A stretch of DNA of 64,000 bases, from NCBI GenBank assembly GCA_026018925.1, contig JAKSZU010000018.1:33885807-33949806 (forward strand), written 5' to 3'. Numbering within the stretch: the stretch's first letter is position 1; the number at the start of each line of letters is the position of its first letter. The notes beneath the pieces were generated by a model. That model was not told the DNA's origin and did not search any database. It saw only the letters and a program-made list of their open reading frames with translations. Below, one piece after another: positions 1 to 10,907 of the stretch. The position numbers were made by a program, and so were the translations under genes. Source of the DNA: Tupaia tana (Eukaryota > Chordata > Mammalia > Scandentia > Tupaiidae).

Positions 1-360
1 TAATGGGTATTATGTGACTAGCACTAGGAAGAATACCAAGGCTTGTTTCTATGACACCCATGATCTCTTCATGGTTGAGTAGTCTGGTTGTCAAACAACT
101 TAAATAGAAGAGACATGTTAAATTATTCTTCTTTTTCTTCTGAAAGGTGTTAGCCACAAACAAAGGTATAGAGCTGCTTATTCTGTAGTCAAGATCTCCG
201 TAGTTCACAACATAGATTGTTGGGGAAGGAAGGAGTTACTAAAATAATATGTAATAAGAAGAGGCAGCATGAGCTTTCAATGTGCCTTTACGTTTTTCTT
301 TTGTTGAAATTACCTTAGAAAATCACCTGGGATCTTAGGCAAGTTATTCATAGGATATAA
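1..360. other. Unassigned non-coding DNA
   Basis: No reading frame, repeat family or RNA gene is recognisable here. It has ordinary AT-rich composition and could be unique DNA or a decayed repeat. Confidence 0.5.
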
Positions 361-1150
361 TATTAAGAATCATGAGACAAGGTCTCCTGTGGAATATAGT
401 GAGATGATGTTGCTTTGCATTTTGGTTACTCTGTTTTTTATGGTCCCTTTGTTGAAACTGGTCCCTTTGCATATATTCCTGTCTATATACAGAGGGGTTG
501 ATAGACCTAACTCCAGAGAGTTTGAATTAAGGACCATCATTTATTTGTCAGCACTGAGTAGTAAAGAATTTGGCCTTGACTAAAGAGAAGTCTGGCTTTG
601 TCTTCAGCTTCTGGGAGGTAATATGTGTAACATCTGACAGGCATGTCTGTTTAATTGGAGGCTGGCTACACCAGATCTTAGGGTAGGGTCAGGCATACCT
701 GATGATTTTAGGGTTGGGGATGGCCTTGCCAGAAAGGCCAACTCTGTGATTTATAGTGGGGATTTTAGTCACATAGTGTTATTTGACACAGAGACTGAGT
801 TCAATGACTTGGTCAATCAATCAATCAATCAATCAATCATACGTAATGAAGCCCCAGTGGAAACTCTGAACTCTGAGTCTTGGGTGAGGTTTCATGGTTG
901 GCAATACTATTTGCATGTTGGCACATTTAGAAACTAAGAGAGTAATAACACCTTGACTCCATGGGAGAAGACAATGGAAACTTTATGTTTGTAACCTTCT
1001 CATACTTTGCCCTGTGTCTCTCTCCCTTTGGCTGACTTTAATTTGTATTCTTTCCCTGTAATAAACCACTGCCATAAGTATAGCAGCTTTCAGTCAATGC
1101 CATAAATCCTTCTAGTGAATCATCAAAACTGATGATAGTTTTGAAAATCC
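361..1150 (+). mobile_element. Probable ancient LTR-like element
   Basis: The stretch has the layout of a solo LTR: a long non-coding block, a polyadenylation signal (AATAAA at 1060-1065) and a short downstream region. The wording around the AATAAA and the following segment resembles old mammalian ERV LTRs as I remember them. I cannot name the subfamily, and exact TG/CA ends and a target-site duplication are not evident. It could instead be another class of old repeat. Confidence 0.45.
812..839. repeat. (TCAA)n microsatellite
   Basis: About seven tandem TCAA units inside the LTR-like element. Confidence 0.9.
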
Positions 1151-1320
1151 CCCAGACTTGAAGCTGGTGTCAGAAATACAGGGAGTTTTCATGACTGTAC
1201 CTTCTAATCTCTGCAGTTTGGCTAACTAGGGGAAAGTATTATAACTGAAAGGGGTCTATGAACATGCAAATGTGTCCAGTTGTACATAGTAATAATCTCA
1301 TACTCCCAAACAAGAAAATT

Positions 1321-1594
1321 CTTTTTTTTTTTTTTTAATTAAGAGAGATTTTTGCTATAGGGCATGTGCACTTGCCAGAGATGTAGAGAGAGAGACAGAG
1401 AGACAGAAAGTGAGAAATCACCCCCCAGTGGGGATGGCCACACCACAATCCCATCTTCTCCATTTTCCTCTTGGAATTGGGGTATGCATGCACACGTGCC
1501 TTGCGTACATTTTAAGCTGCAGGGCCTGGGACTTGAACTACGGTCAGCTATGTGGGAGTCTAGCTATACAACCATTATGCCATCTGCTGGTCCC
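1321..1594 (-). mobile_element. SINE-A3, minus strand
   Basis: On the + strand it starts with a T-run and the block gatttttgctatagggc. A GA-rich stretch, the ccccccagtgggg motif and a degenerate B box (gggacttgaactacgg) follow, and it ends at ctgctggtccc. All SINE-A modules are present, but many CpGs have decayed, which points to an older copy. Confidence 0.85.
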
Positions 1595-2061
1595 TGGAAG
1601 TACCTCTAAAATAGATTAAATTTGATAAGTTTAGAGAAACAGCATTAGATTGAACTCTTTTTATGCTATCATTTGAAATTAAAACAATGAGAATGATTTT
1701 GAATTATTTCAGGAGTTATAAACTTAAATACCTTAAGGGCCCATGAAAGTAGTTTATAAGTGAATAAAATACTAAGTGGGATCCGTGGTGAGCTGAGAAG
1801 CATTTGCCTTGTGTAAAAGCATTCAGAGTTAACAAAAAATTAGGACTATGATAAATGTCTATAATAGGAATTGGACCAGAGTTAACCCGTTTACCTTTTC
1901 TCTGTAGTTTGGGCTGAAGTCTCTATTTGAAAATGGCCATTTTCTATAACTGAAAGTTATAAAGCTATCAGATTTTCTATTCCCACTTTTTATGTCAGTT
2001 TTTGTTAGAACTTATCCAACTAAATTTATTTCAGATTTATTTACTTATTTAAAAAAATTTA
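1595..2061. other. Unassigned AT-rich DNA
   Basis: I see no gene and no recognisable repeat in this stretch. Confidence 0.45.
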
Positions 2062-2680
2062 AATATATTTTAATTTCAATTTCTTTTATACATTCAATCA
2101 CATATGTTATTTAGCTTGCAAGGTGAATATTCCAACATGTATACATTTCTCACTAGTCCAGTTGAGAATGCTATACATGGTATCTTTAATAGATAATAAC
2201 CCATTTCTTTGTCCCATAAACGCCTTGCCTCTCTATTTTTCTTCTTAATGTCCTTCCTTAGACTCTACTCCTTCACCCACCCTCTTCCCACATTGTATCT
2301 GGTATTTATAACCATTTTCTATGCTTCTATATCCTCTAGTCATTCAGTTTCAGCTATAGTGTGTGGATACTCAGTATATATTAAGTGGAGGCATACAATG
2401 TCTCTCCTTCATAGTCTGGCTTGCTTCACTCAGCAGTAAATCTTCCATATTCATCCACTTTCTGTCAAAAGCCAGGGTCTTATTTTTTTTCTGGCTGAGT
2501 AGTATTCCATAGAGTATAGGTGCCACACTTTTTCAATCCATTTATTTGTTCATGGCATTTGGGTTGGTTCCATGTCTTAGCAATTGTGAATAATGCTACA
2601 ATAAACATCAATGTGCAAGCACTTTTCCGACTAAGGATTCTTCTGTCTTTCGGGTAGATACCAAGGATTTATTAACATAA
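2062..2680 (-). mobile_element. L1 3' end, antisense
   Basis: Read on the minus strand this is the end of L1 ORF2 and its 3' UTR. The + strand carries the antisense hallmarks: a polypyrimidine block (from a purine-rich UTR tract), gtagtattccatag, ggttggttccatg, aataatgctacaataaac and gggtagatacc. It is 5'-truncated and much younger than the L1 relic that follows, since these motifs are well preserved. Confidence 0.8.
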
Positions 2681-3070
2681 GATTGTTTATAAGTTCTGTA
2701 GTGATGCTTCATTTTAAATGTATGAATTTGATTATTTATACCTTCTATGTACTTTTCTTGGAATCTCATCATGGGTTTATTAATTTTAGTAGTTTTTCTA
2801 AGAATTAATTTTTATCTTGCTGCTTTTTTGGTTTTGTTTTGTTTTGCTTTGTTTTTGGCTGATTTTTGTTTCTGTTTTATGAATGTCTATTCCTGTATGT
2901 TTTTATGTTCCTTTCCCCCTTTTTTCCTATCTTATTGACATATATGTATACTTTATTCTTTGTCCATCTTCCTCTTTTTCTAATAAAGTTATACATTTTT
3001 CTTAAAGCATGGGCTTATCTAAAATTCATAGTGAATTATATTTAGTAAAAATTTTGTCACAATCAATTAG

Positions 3071-3297
3071 GTTTTTGTCATAGGGTGTGTGTGCCTGCCC
3101 AAGATAGACAGAGAGAAAGTGAGAAATCATCCCCTAGGGAGAATGGCCATACCACAATTCCTTCTCCATTTTCCTCTTGGGATTTTGGGCATGCATGCAC
3201 ACGTGCCAGGTGTGATTCTCAAGCTACCAGGTCTGGGACTTGAACTATGGTTGGCCATATGGGAGTTCGGTACCTTAACCACATCACCTTCTGGCCC
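3071..3297 (-). mobile_element. SINE-A3, minus strand
   Basis: A diverged SINE-A without a long T-run. The block gtttttgtcatagggtgtgtg, the body and the head ending ttctggccc are clear. It lies inside the ancient L1 relic. Confidence 0.8.
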
Positions 3298-3384
3298 AGT
3301 TAAAATATATATTAATCTTCATTGCAATTTTTTTGAACTATGAAGTTTTTGAAAGTGTGTTTTTCAAAAAGTTTTTTCATTTTT

Positions 3385-3615
3385 ATAGGAAACACACTCA
3401 TACACACACACACACAGAAAGGAAGAGAGAAACAGAGAAAGAGAGAGAGAAAACCACAAAAGGGTTTTCATGCTGTGATCTGCTCCCAGTCTTAGCTGGC
3501 CTGTCTCATGGGCATACATATATGCCCAGCATGGTTGGAAAAGTCTTGGAACAGAAACTCAAGACCTTTCCTATGTGGGTCTAGTTTCATTACTGCTGTA
3601 TCACTGTCTGGCCCC
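3385..3615 (-). mobile_element. SINE-C, minus strand
   Basis: This is a different SINE from SINE-A: it ends on the + strand with gtatcactgtctggcccc. It has a CA/GA-rich tail region (3395-3450) and a tRNA-like head. Its relatives are at 19360-19624, 47475-47672, 52920-53338 and 60459-60652. Confidence 0.65.
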
Positions 3616-3674
3616 TAGAAGTATTTTTTAGGTTGAAAATGTATAATTTTTCTTTTTGTAATTGATATATATAT

Positions 3675-3939
3675 TTTTTTTTTTAAAGGTTTTTGCCATA
3701 GAGTGTGTAAGCTCACCAGGGACATATAGTAAGACAGAGAGACAGTGAGAGGAAAAGCAAGAAATCAGCCCCTGGGGTATGGCTGTGTTGCAATCCATTC
3801 TCTTCCATTCTCCTCTTGGGATTTTGGGCACTCAGGCTACATGCGCCCAGTGTGATTTTAAAGCCACCAGATCTGAGACTCAAACTGTGGTTAACCATGT
3901 GCGAATCCATGCTTTAACCACCACGCCACCTGCTGGCCC
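3675..3939 (-). mobile_element. SINE-A3, minus strand
   Basis: It has a T-run, the ggtttttgccatag block, the body and a head that reads (minus strand) gggccagcaggtggcgtgg. This is the older head form that resembles a CTCF core. Confidence 0.85.
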
Positions 3940-4417
3940 AATATCTATCTTAATTTTATTAGAGTCAGAAAATATGTGCTAGTAATTTCAAGTCTTAGAA
4001 TTTTTTGAGGCTTGTTTTATGAGCCATCGATATTGGTAAGTATTCCATATGTTCTTGAAAAATAAAATGTGTATTTTCTGTAGTTATTTGGTGAAGTGTT
4101 CTATAGATGTCCATGAGATCAACTTTGCAATTATATTGTTTAAATATAGCTTTTTACTGGTTTTTGTTCATTCACTAAATAAATGAACTTATACTTTCAG
4201 TGATAAAACAAACACTTTCAGGTGTTTGCTCTGTAAGCTCCCACTCTGTGTTCTTGTCTTCTGCCAATTTTTGCTTTATACATTTTGAGGCTATATTGTT
4301 AGGTGCAAACAGATTTCTAACTACTATATCTTTGGGATGGGTTAAACATTTTGTCATTAGGGTAATGTGTACTTTGTTTGATATGAATACAGTTAAACTA
4401 GTTTTAAAGAGTTTAAA

Positions 4418-4649
4418 GGGTCCAACTGGTGGTATGGTGGGTAAGACAGCCGGATCTCACATGGCTGACTGTGCAGTTCAAGTCTTGGACCTGGTGACTT
4501 GAGAAACACACTGGGTGCATGTATGTTCATGCCTATAATCCTAAGAGATTGCAGGGGAAACCATCCTCTCTGAGGGATGCTTTCTCATTCTCTCTCTCTT
4601 GATTTCTCTGGTAAGCACATGTACCCTATAGCAAATTAAAAAAAAAAAA
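4418..4649 (+). mobile_element. SINE-A3, plus strand
   Basis: It starts gggtccaactggtggtatgg, has a B-box-like gttcaagtcttgg, and ends at ccctatagcaaatt followed by an A-run. It is head-to-tail with the next SINE. Confidence 0.8.
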
Positions 4650-4657
4650 TTAAAGCT

Positions 4658-4919
4658 GGGCTGGCCCCCTGGGCCTAATGCTTAAGGGAGCTGGATCTCA
4701 TGTGACTGACCATGTAGTTCAAACCTGGGTCTCATTGGCTTGAAAAGAAAACTGGGCATTTGTGTGTGCATTCCCCAAACCCCAAAGAGTCAGAGAAATG
4801 GAGGATAAGGGATTGTGGCATGACCATGCCCCATTGAGGGTGATTTCTCTATCTCCCTTGCTCTCCTCTCTCTGAGATATGCATGTACCTACTTGCAAAA
4901 CTTAAAAAAATTAAAATTT
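4658..4919 (+). mobile_element. SINE-A3, plus strand
   Basis: It begins ggctggccccctgggcctaa, has a degenerate B box (gttcaaacctggg) and an A-rich tail. It sits directly after the previous SINE, suggesting insertion into that element's A-rich tail. Confidence 0.75.
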
Positions 4920-5010
4920 ATATGGTATGTTTTCCCTGTTCTTTCAATTTGAAGTTTTGGTATTTTTATGTTTTATATATCTTCTCTGTAAACAACTTAT
5001 GAGTTTTAAA
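4920..5010 (-). mobile_element. Ancient L1 relic, antisense, part 2
   Basis: A short AT-rich piece that fits the antisense L1 ORF2 stretch expected after 4417. The assignment rests mainly on collinearity with parts 1 and 3. Confidence 0.45.
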
Positions 5011-5274
5011 ATTTTAAAATTTTTTGTCATAGGGTTCATGCACTTGCTGGAGAGAGGCAGAGAGAGAGAGAGAGAGAGGGAAAGTGACAAATCACCCCCT
5101 AGAGGAAATGGCCATGCTGCAATCCCCTCTCCATTCTCCTTCTGGATTTCGGGCATGTATGTGTACACATCCAGTGTGATTTTTCAAGCTGCCAGGTCTG
5201 AGACTCCAACTGCAGTTGACCATGTGGAAGTTTAGTTTCTTAACTACAAAGTCATGATGTGCCAGATTCTGGCT
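5011..5274 (-). mobile_element. SINE-A3, minus strand
   Basis: It carries the ttttttgtcatagggttc block, a (GA)n stretch at 5055-5080, the conserved body and a decayed head. The (CT)n run at 5272-5295 follows directly. Confidence 0.75.
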
Positions 5275-5295
5275 CTCTCTCTCTCTCTCTCTCCC
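5272..5295. repeat. (CT)n microsatellite
   Basis: About eleven tandem CT units next to the SINE head. Confidence 0.9.
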
Positions 5296-5364
5296 TCTTT
5301 TTTTATTTTTCCTGTCCTTTACACATAAGAAGAAAAGTGGAACTTTAAAAGACATCTTTATTTA

Positions 5365-5627
5365 CTTACTTTTTTTGATAGATTTTTTTTTTCTGTAGGG
5401 TGCGTATGCTCCCTGGAGAGACAGAGACAGAGAGACAGAAAGAGAGAAATCATCCCCCAGTGAGGATGGCCACACCACAATCCCTTCTCCTCTGTTCTCC
5501 TCTCAGGATTTTGAGCATGCATGCACACACACCTGGCGTGAGTTTCAAGCTGCTGGTTCTGGGATTCTAACCACGATCGACTATGTGGGAGTCCAGCAAT
5601 GTAACCATTATTCCATCTGCTGGTCCC
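5365..5627 (-). mobile_element. SINE-A3 with target-site duplication
   Basis: A near-complete SINE-A flanked by the direct repeat aagacatctttattt at 5349 and again at 5628. This shows an ordinary L1-type insertion. Confidence 0.88.
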
Positions 5628-6124
5628 AAGACATCTTTATTTTATTTATTTATTTTTAATTCAACCAAGATACAATCAAGGATACAAATGAAAAATACAT
5701 GACACATCAATAATTAGTTTGAAATTTTGGGGATGAATAGAAACATTATAATTAAACCAATTTGTGAGATAACCTGCTACACAACAGAGTTTAGTGAATG
5801 TCATAATGAACTTTTTTTTACAGTTTTCTAATGTTTCCTCCCCTTTGTACCTCACACCCACCTTCCACCACCTACTTTCTACAGTCACATTTCTCCTTAC
5901 AATCTCTAGCATTTACCCCCCATCCTCTCCACCATCACATTTTCAAGTCTCTCACCTCTGCCATAGCACTCAGTACAAATTGAGTGGGGATATATTAATA
6001 CAATGTGTATCTTTCAAAGTCTGGCTCACTCCGTGTGACAGTACGTCGTCTATATTCATCCATTTAGAGTCAAATGATAGGATCTCATAATTTGTTATAG
6101 CTGTGTAATATTCCACAGTATATA

Positions 6125-6188
6125 TTGGGTCATTGGAAAAGTCATGATGTATTTTTTATGCAAAAATGCATGACTTTTCTGACCCCAA
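6125..6188. mobile_element. Palindromic mariner-like MITE, copy 1
   Basis: A 64-bp near-palindrome with ends ttgggtc and gacccaa (inside gaccccaa), arms gaaaagtcatgatg and catgactttt, and a short AT loop. TA at 6123-6124 and 6189-6190 is the expected mariner target duplication. Removing it restores the L1 motif around ccacagtatatgtgcacag, so the insertion is precise and later than the L1. Confidence 0.85.
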
Positions 6189-6370
6189 TATGTGCACAGT
6201 TTTTCTGACCTAGTCATCAGTTTTTCGACACTTAGGTTGGTTCCATGTTTTAGCAATTTTAAATAATGCTACAATAAACGGAGATGTGCAGATGTCTTTC
6301 TGTTTCCTATCCTTTGAGTAAATACTAAGAAGTGGGATTACTTAGTCATATGAAAGTTCTATTTGTAGTT

Positions 6371-6551
6371 CTTTTTTTTTAAAGAATTATTTGTTTAATT
6401 TTATTTATTTATTATTGTTTTTTAATTTGACCAGAAAGAGAAAGAGAGTGAGATAGAGAGAGAGAGAAAGTGAGAAAACAAGCTGCCAGATCAAAACGTG
6501 GTTGGCCATGTGAGAATCCGGTGCCCTAACCACCACACTACCAGGCAGCCC
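6371..6551 (-). mobile_element. SINE-B, minus strand
   Basis: A short SINE with a TTTATT-rich tail, a tgaccagaaagagaaag motif and a head ending aggcagccc. It is flanked by the direct repeat ctatttgtag at 6359 and 6552. Confidence 0.85.
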
Positions 6552-7080
6552 CTATTTGTAGGTTTTTGAGAAACCTCCTTATTATTTTTCATAGAAATTG
6601 GGCTAATTTACATCCTCACCAACAGTGTTAAAAGAGTTCGCTTTTCACCACAGCCTCACCAACATTTGTTTCTTTTTTTTTTTTTTAGTTTTTTGATCCT
6701 AGTCATTCTAACTGGGGTTAAATAATATCTCACTGTAGTTTTAATTTGCATTTCCCTTATGAAAAGAAACTTTGAACATTTTTTCATGTGCCTCTTAGCC
6801 ATTCATAAGTCTTCCTTGCAAAGTTGTCTATTCAATTAATTTGCCCATTTTTAATTGTATTATTCATTTTTTTAAAAACAGGTGAACTGCTTGAGTTCCC
6901 TACATATTCTAGATATGAATCCCTTGTCTGAGGAATAATTTGCAAATATTTTCTCACGTTCTGAGGTTGTCTTTTCACTCTAGTTACAGTTTCCTTTGCT
7001 GTGAAGAAGCTTTTTAGTTTGTTGTAATCCTACTTGTCTGTTTTGGGGACCACTGCCTGTGCTTTAGGGAGACTCAATTA

Positions 7081-7267
7081 AGAACAACTTCATGATGTAG
7101 ATAAGACACTTGTGGGACACAGATAAGGTTTATTATCTGTTGATGAGGATGTGTATAATAGTCTCAACTGGGCTGGACTGAGGTGTATATATGTCATGCT
7201 GGGTAAAATCTCTTCACAATCTAAATGATGGATAGCAATTTAATATATGAATAATAATAATAAAAAA
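7081..7267. other. Unassigned DNA between two L1s
   Basis: Neither flanking L1 explains this stretch. It may be remaining target DNA or part of another old repeat. Confidence 0.4.
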
Positions 7268-7984
7268 CATATTCAGTGACATTACAGGAAACACTATGGC
7301 AGTTCCTCAGAAAATAGAACCACCGTATTTCCAGCAATCCCACTACTGGGTTTATATCTAGAGGAAATAAAATAAATGTGTCAAATAGATATCAGTGACC
7401 CCATGTTCATTGCAGCATTATTCTCAATAGCCAGATATAGCACCAACCTAAGTGTTCATTGGCAGATGCATGAATAAAGAAAATGAGGTATATATACACA
7501 GTGGAATACTATTCAGCCTAAAAAAGGAGAAAATCCTGTCATTTGCAACAACACAGTTGAACCTGGAGAACCTTATGTTAAGTGAAATAAGCCATGCACA
7601 GAAAGACAAATACCACATTATCTAATTTATATGTGGAATCTAATAAAGTCGAACTTGTAGAAGCAGAGTAGCATGGTAGTTGTGGTGGTGGTAGGATGGG
7701 GTCGTGAGGTGGGGAAGATTGCTGAAATGTTTGTCAAAGGATATAGAATTTTAGCTAGGAGGAATAAGTTCAAGAGATCCATTGTATGACATGGTGACTG
7801 TCACTATTTACAATGTGTTATATACTTGAAAATTGCTGAGAGTAGATCTTATATGTTAACAGCAACAAAAAGAATGTGAGGTAATATCTATGTTAATTAT
7901 ATTGATTTAGTCATTTCCCAGTGTATATGTATATCAAAACATCATGTTTTATACCATAAATATTTACTATACAATTTTTATTTG
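7268..7984 (+). mobile_element. L1 3' end, sense (L1MA-like)
   Basis: The sense hallmarks of the ORF2 end are plain: cagcaatcccactactggg, ttgcagcattattc, gtggaatactattcagcc and ttaagtgaaataagcc. A 3' UTR follows, running to about 7984. Frames are broken throughout. It lies inside the ancient antisense L1, whose next part begins at 7985. Confidence 0.8.
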
Positions 7985-8145
7985 TCAATTAGAAATCTAT
8001 TTGAAATTATTTGGATTTCCATTAGAATGATTGGTCCATTTATAGTAAATGTAATTACTAATGTGTTTGAGTTTAAATTTACGATATTATTACAGGAATT
8101 TTATTTGTCCCATGTATTTTATGTTTGTTTGTTTCTTTTTTTACA
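7985..8145 (-). mobile_element. Ancient L1 relic, antisense, part 3
   Basis: It contains the antisense ORF2 stretch tccatttatagtaaatgtaattac and ttatttgtccc. This is the segment expected after 4920-5010 once the younger insertions are removed. Confidence 0.6.
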
Positions 8146-8740
8146 GTTGCTAGAGGGTGTGTGTGCCCACCAGAGAGAGAGAGTAAGGAAGAAAGAGAGA
8201 GATAGAGAGTAAGGAAGAGAGAGAGAGAGAGAGAGAGAGCGCATTACCCAATGGGGCATGGTCATGCTGCAATCCCTTTTCCTCCATATCTCCATCTCAG
8301 ATTTTTTTTTTTTTTTTTTTTTTTGAGAGAGGTTTTTCGCTATAGGGCGCGTGCGCTCGCCAGACAGACAGAGAGAGACATAGAGACAGAAAGCGAGAAA
8401 TCACCCCCCAGGGGGGATGGTCACGCCGCAGTCCCTTCTCCTCCATTCTCCTCTCGGGATCTTGGGCACGCACGCACACGCACCCGGCGTGAGTTGTAAG
8501 CCACCGGGTCCGAGACGCGAACCACGGTCGACTACGTGGGAGTCCAGCGACATAGCCATTACGCTAACTGCTGGTTCCCGATCTCCTCAGATTTTGAGCA
8601 GGTATGCATACATGCCTGGCACCTGCATGCATGCCCAGCATGTACAGAGAGTCCTTGGGATGCAAACCCAGGCCCACATGGGAAATGTGGCTTCAGCACT
8701 GTGAAGTGTTGCATTCTTGCTGTACTACAGTGGCTGGCTA
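8146..8740 (-). mobile_element. Old SINE (A3-like), split by a young SINE
   Basis: Segments 8146-8305 (gctagagggtgtgtgtgcc, GA-rich, catgctgcaatccctt) and 8581-8740 (gagcaggtatgcatac to tggctggc) together form one old SINE. The young SINE-A1 at 8306-8579 interrupts it. Its head is strongly diverged. Confidence 0.7.
8306..8579 (-). mobile_element. SINE-A1 (young), nested
   Basis: A CpG-rich copy carrying gggcgcgtgcgctcgcc, cacccggcgtgag and the A1 box (antisense gacgcgaacc). The flanks atctccatctcagatttt and atctcctcagatttt are an imperfect target duplication in the host SINE. Confidence 0.9.
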
Positions 8741-9150
8741 TGTTTTATGTTTATTTTGATTCTTTTTATATTCTTTGGGATTGATAAAGCAGTTTGCTAT
8801 CTTATGCCCCCCTATGAGTTTGGAAGTTATACATTAGTATGCTATATGTTACAGTTGTATCATACTTTTCTGGTTTTACAATAGTACTTATTTATTTTTT
8901 TAAAAGAATTATTTTATTTAAGTTTATTTATTATTATTATCATGATTATTTTCCAGTTTGATCAGAGAGAGACAGAGAGAGAGAGAGGAAATGAGAAAGC
9001 AAGCCACCATGTCTGAGACTTGAACCGTGGTCGGCCATGTGGGAGTCCAGCGCCTTCAACCACTATGCTACTTGCCGGCCCCACAATAGTACTTATTTCT
9101 CACTCACATATATCAGTTGCAGGTTAATTTCAGTTTGTTTCATTTATGTT
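8741..9150 (-). mobile_element. Ancient L1 relic, antisense, part 4
   Basis: The text outside the SINE-B (8741-8893 and 9083-9150) resembles the antisense ORF2 stretch upstream of part 3. The match is weak and the boundary with the next unassigned stretch is arbitrary. Confidence 0.45.
8894..9082 (-). mobile_element. SINE-B with perfect target-site duplication
   Basis: It has a tail of TTTATTATTATT type, a ttgatcagagagagac motif and a head ending ttgccggcccc. The 16-bp direct repeat acaatagtacttattt occurs at 8878-8893 and 9083-9098. Confidence 0.92.
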
Positions 9151-9878
9151 TCTAGGACTTGGGTTGAAGAGGCAGTCTTGTGGCAGAGAGCAAAAAAGTA
9201 TGGTCCCACAGTGACCACTGCTGAAGTTCTGCTAACAGGGGTGTTTTTGCGTTTAACTTTCTGAAGTTGTATGAAATTAAGAAAGCCAAAATCTTGTTGC
9301 AAAAGAGAAAAATTTTCTGGTAGTCAGAACTCTAGCTAACAGAATGGATTTCCAGGACAGGAAACAGCTCGGTTTCTAAATGCTAAAATGCTGCCTCTGC
9401 TATAAGAGGTCAACCTTGGAGTATTGAACTAATTTTGAATTGTTCCCATTTCACAGAATTTTGCAAATGTTATTAAAGCAATGGAGACCAAGCAAAGCTC
9501 ACGGAACCGAGGGGTTGTTCAATGAGTGCTTTTAGTGGTGCAGCTTCTGGGGTACTGGCAGATTTGGAGCCATGCTGAGGGGTGGTGTAAAGGGTACCAT
9601 TAAGGAGAGAAATCTTGGGACTCCTAGTTGTGTTGGTCTGCGACTTACTTAGCAGTTTACAGGATTCACACATGATTTTTGGAAGGCACCCCCATTATTC
9701 CCTCTGGATTAATAGAGGAATTAAATATTACTTACCATGGTTTCTTTCTGACCTTAATAAAAAGTATCTAGGTTGCAAGTAATAGGAACCTAACAGGCAA
9801 AAAACAGAGAGCAATGCTTTCCTTTTCTCAGACTAGCTGTCTGCACATCTCAGACCCCAGCGCCTTCAGGTTGGTCTT
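9151..9878. other. Unassigned DNA, possible old repeat
   Basis: No gene seen. The stretch near 9770-9800 (ggttgcaagtaataggaacc) looks like part of an old interspersed repeat, but I cannot name it. Confidence 0.4.
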
Positions 9879-9893
9879 CTGGTTTCAACTTTT

Positions 9894-10158
9894 TTTTTTT
9901 TTTTTTTTTGGAGAGGTTTTCGCTATAGGGGCGCATGCGCTCGCCAGACAGACAGAGACAGAGAGACAGAAAACGAGAAATCACCCCCCAGGGGGGATGG
10001 CCATGCCGCAATCCCTTCTCCTCCATTCTCCTCTTGGGATCTTGGGCACGCACGCACACGTGCCCGGTGTGAGTTTTAAGCCACCGGGTCCGGGACGCGA
10101 ACCGCGGTTGACTATGTGGGAGTCCAGTGACCTAGCCATTATGCTAACTGCTGGTCCC
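9894..10158 (-). mobile_element. SINE-A1 (young)
   Basis: All modules are present, with the A1 B box (antisense gggacgcgaaccgcgg). The direct repeat tggtttcaactttt occurs at 9880 and 10159. Confidence 0.92.
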
Positions 10159-10172
10159 TGGTTTCAACTTTT

Positions 10173-10384
10173 GACAGAAAGAGTGTTTCTTTGTTCCACG
10201 GCTTCCAGAGGACATTGGCCAGATGGAGTCAGGTACTATTTTTGAATTTTTACTATAGGCAAGGAAAACTTGTTGTAAGTACAATTTGTACTCTGCACGG
10301 GATGTAGAAGACTTGCCTGAAAGTGGGGGTGGGCAATGCAGGTTGGGAAGGCAAACCAGCAAATGCTTATTACTTCTTCAGAGG
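10173..10384. other. Unassigned DNA
   Basis: Nothing recognisable between the SINE and the hAT-like relic. Confidence 0.4.
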
Positions 10385-10600
10385 TGAGACCAGGAGGCAG
10401 CCAGCGTTTTCTACAAAGAGCAAGAGAATACATATTTTAGGCTTTATGGACTGCACAAGGCCTTGTCATCTCCCTCTCTCTCTCTCTGTTTTACAACCCT
10501 TAGAAAAAAATAGAAACTTTCTTAATTTGAAGGCTGTGCAAAACTGGCTACAAGTTGCGTTTTATTCCTGGGCAAAGAGTGCTGAGCTCTGAAATAGACT
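10385..10600 (+). mobile_element. hAT (Charlie/MER1-like) DNA transposon relic
   Basis: The stretch tattttaggctttatggac followed by a diverged middle and aactggctacaagttgcg resembles non-autonomous Charlie-type elements. Both termini are decayed, so the boundaries are approximate. Confidence 0.5.
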
Positions 10601-10626
10601 GACCCTTCTTTTCTGTATCCTAGTAC

Positions 10627-10882
10627 TTTTTTTTTTTTTTTTTTTTTTTTTTAAGAGATTTTTGCTGTAGGGCATGTGCACTTGCCAGAGAGACAGAAAG
10701 TGAGAAATCACTTCCTGGGGGGATGGTCCCACCACAGTCCCTTCTCCAATCTTTTCTTGGAATTTGGACACGCACCCACATGCACCTGGCATGAGTTTTT
10801 AAGTCGTCAGGTCTGGTTCTCGAACCATAGTTGACTACGTGGGAGTCCAACAACATAGCCATTAATGCCATCTGCTGGTTTC
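10627..10882 (-). mobile_element. SINE-A3
   Basis: It has a T-run of about 30, all body modules and a head ending ctgctggtttccc. Flanks cctagtactttt and cctagtatgactttt are an imperfect duplication. Confidence 0.85.
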
Positions 10883-10907
10883 CCTAGTATGACTTTTTAT
10901 AAATTTT

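Larger units (their letters stand above)
2681..4417 (-). mobile_element. Ancient L1 (L1M-like) relic, antisense, part 1
   Basis: Between the SINEs the sequence follows the antisense of the L1 ORF2 middle region. Examples are the stretch near 2720-2830 and the tgctttatacattttgaggctatattgttagg region near 4270-4310. It is heavily diverged and has no open frame. It seems to continue at 4920-5010, 7985-8145 and 8741-9150, so it is one old insertion later split by younger elements. Confidence 0.65.
5644..7080 (-). mobile_element. L1 3' half, antisense (younger copy)
   Basis: Read on the minus strand it holds the ORF2 C-terminal region and a 3' UTR. Antisense hallmarks include ggttggttccatg, aataatgctacaataaac, the gggattacttagtcatatg stretch, and further upstream the ctcaccaacagtgtt and cttttcactcta stretches. 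It is 5'-truncated near 7080. A MITE (6125-6188) and a SINE-B (6371-6551) interrupt it. No long ORF2 frame survives. Confidence 0.8.

Noticed and set aside
8320..8560. CpG island
   Set aside because: The CpGs belong to single young SINE copies of about 270 bp. No island extends beyond the element.
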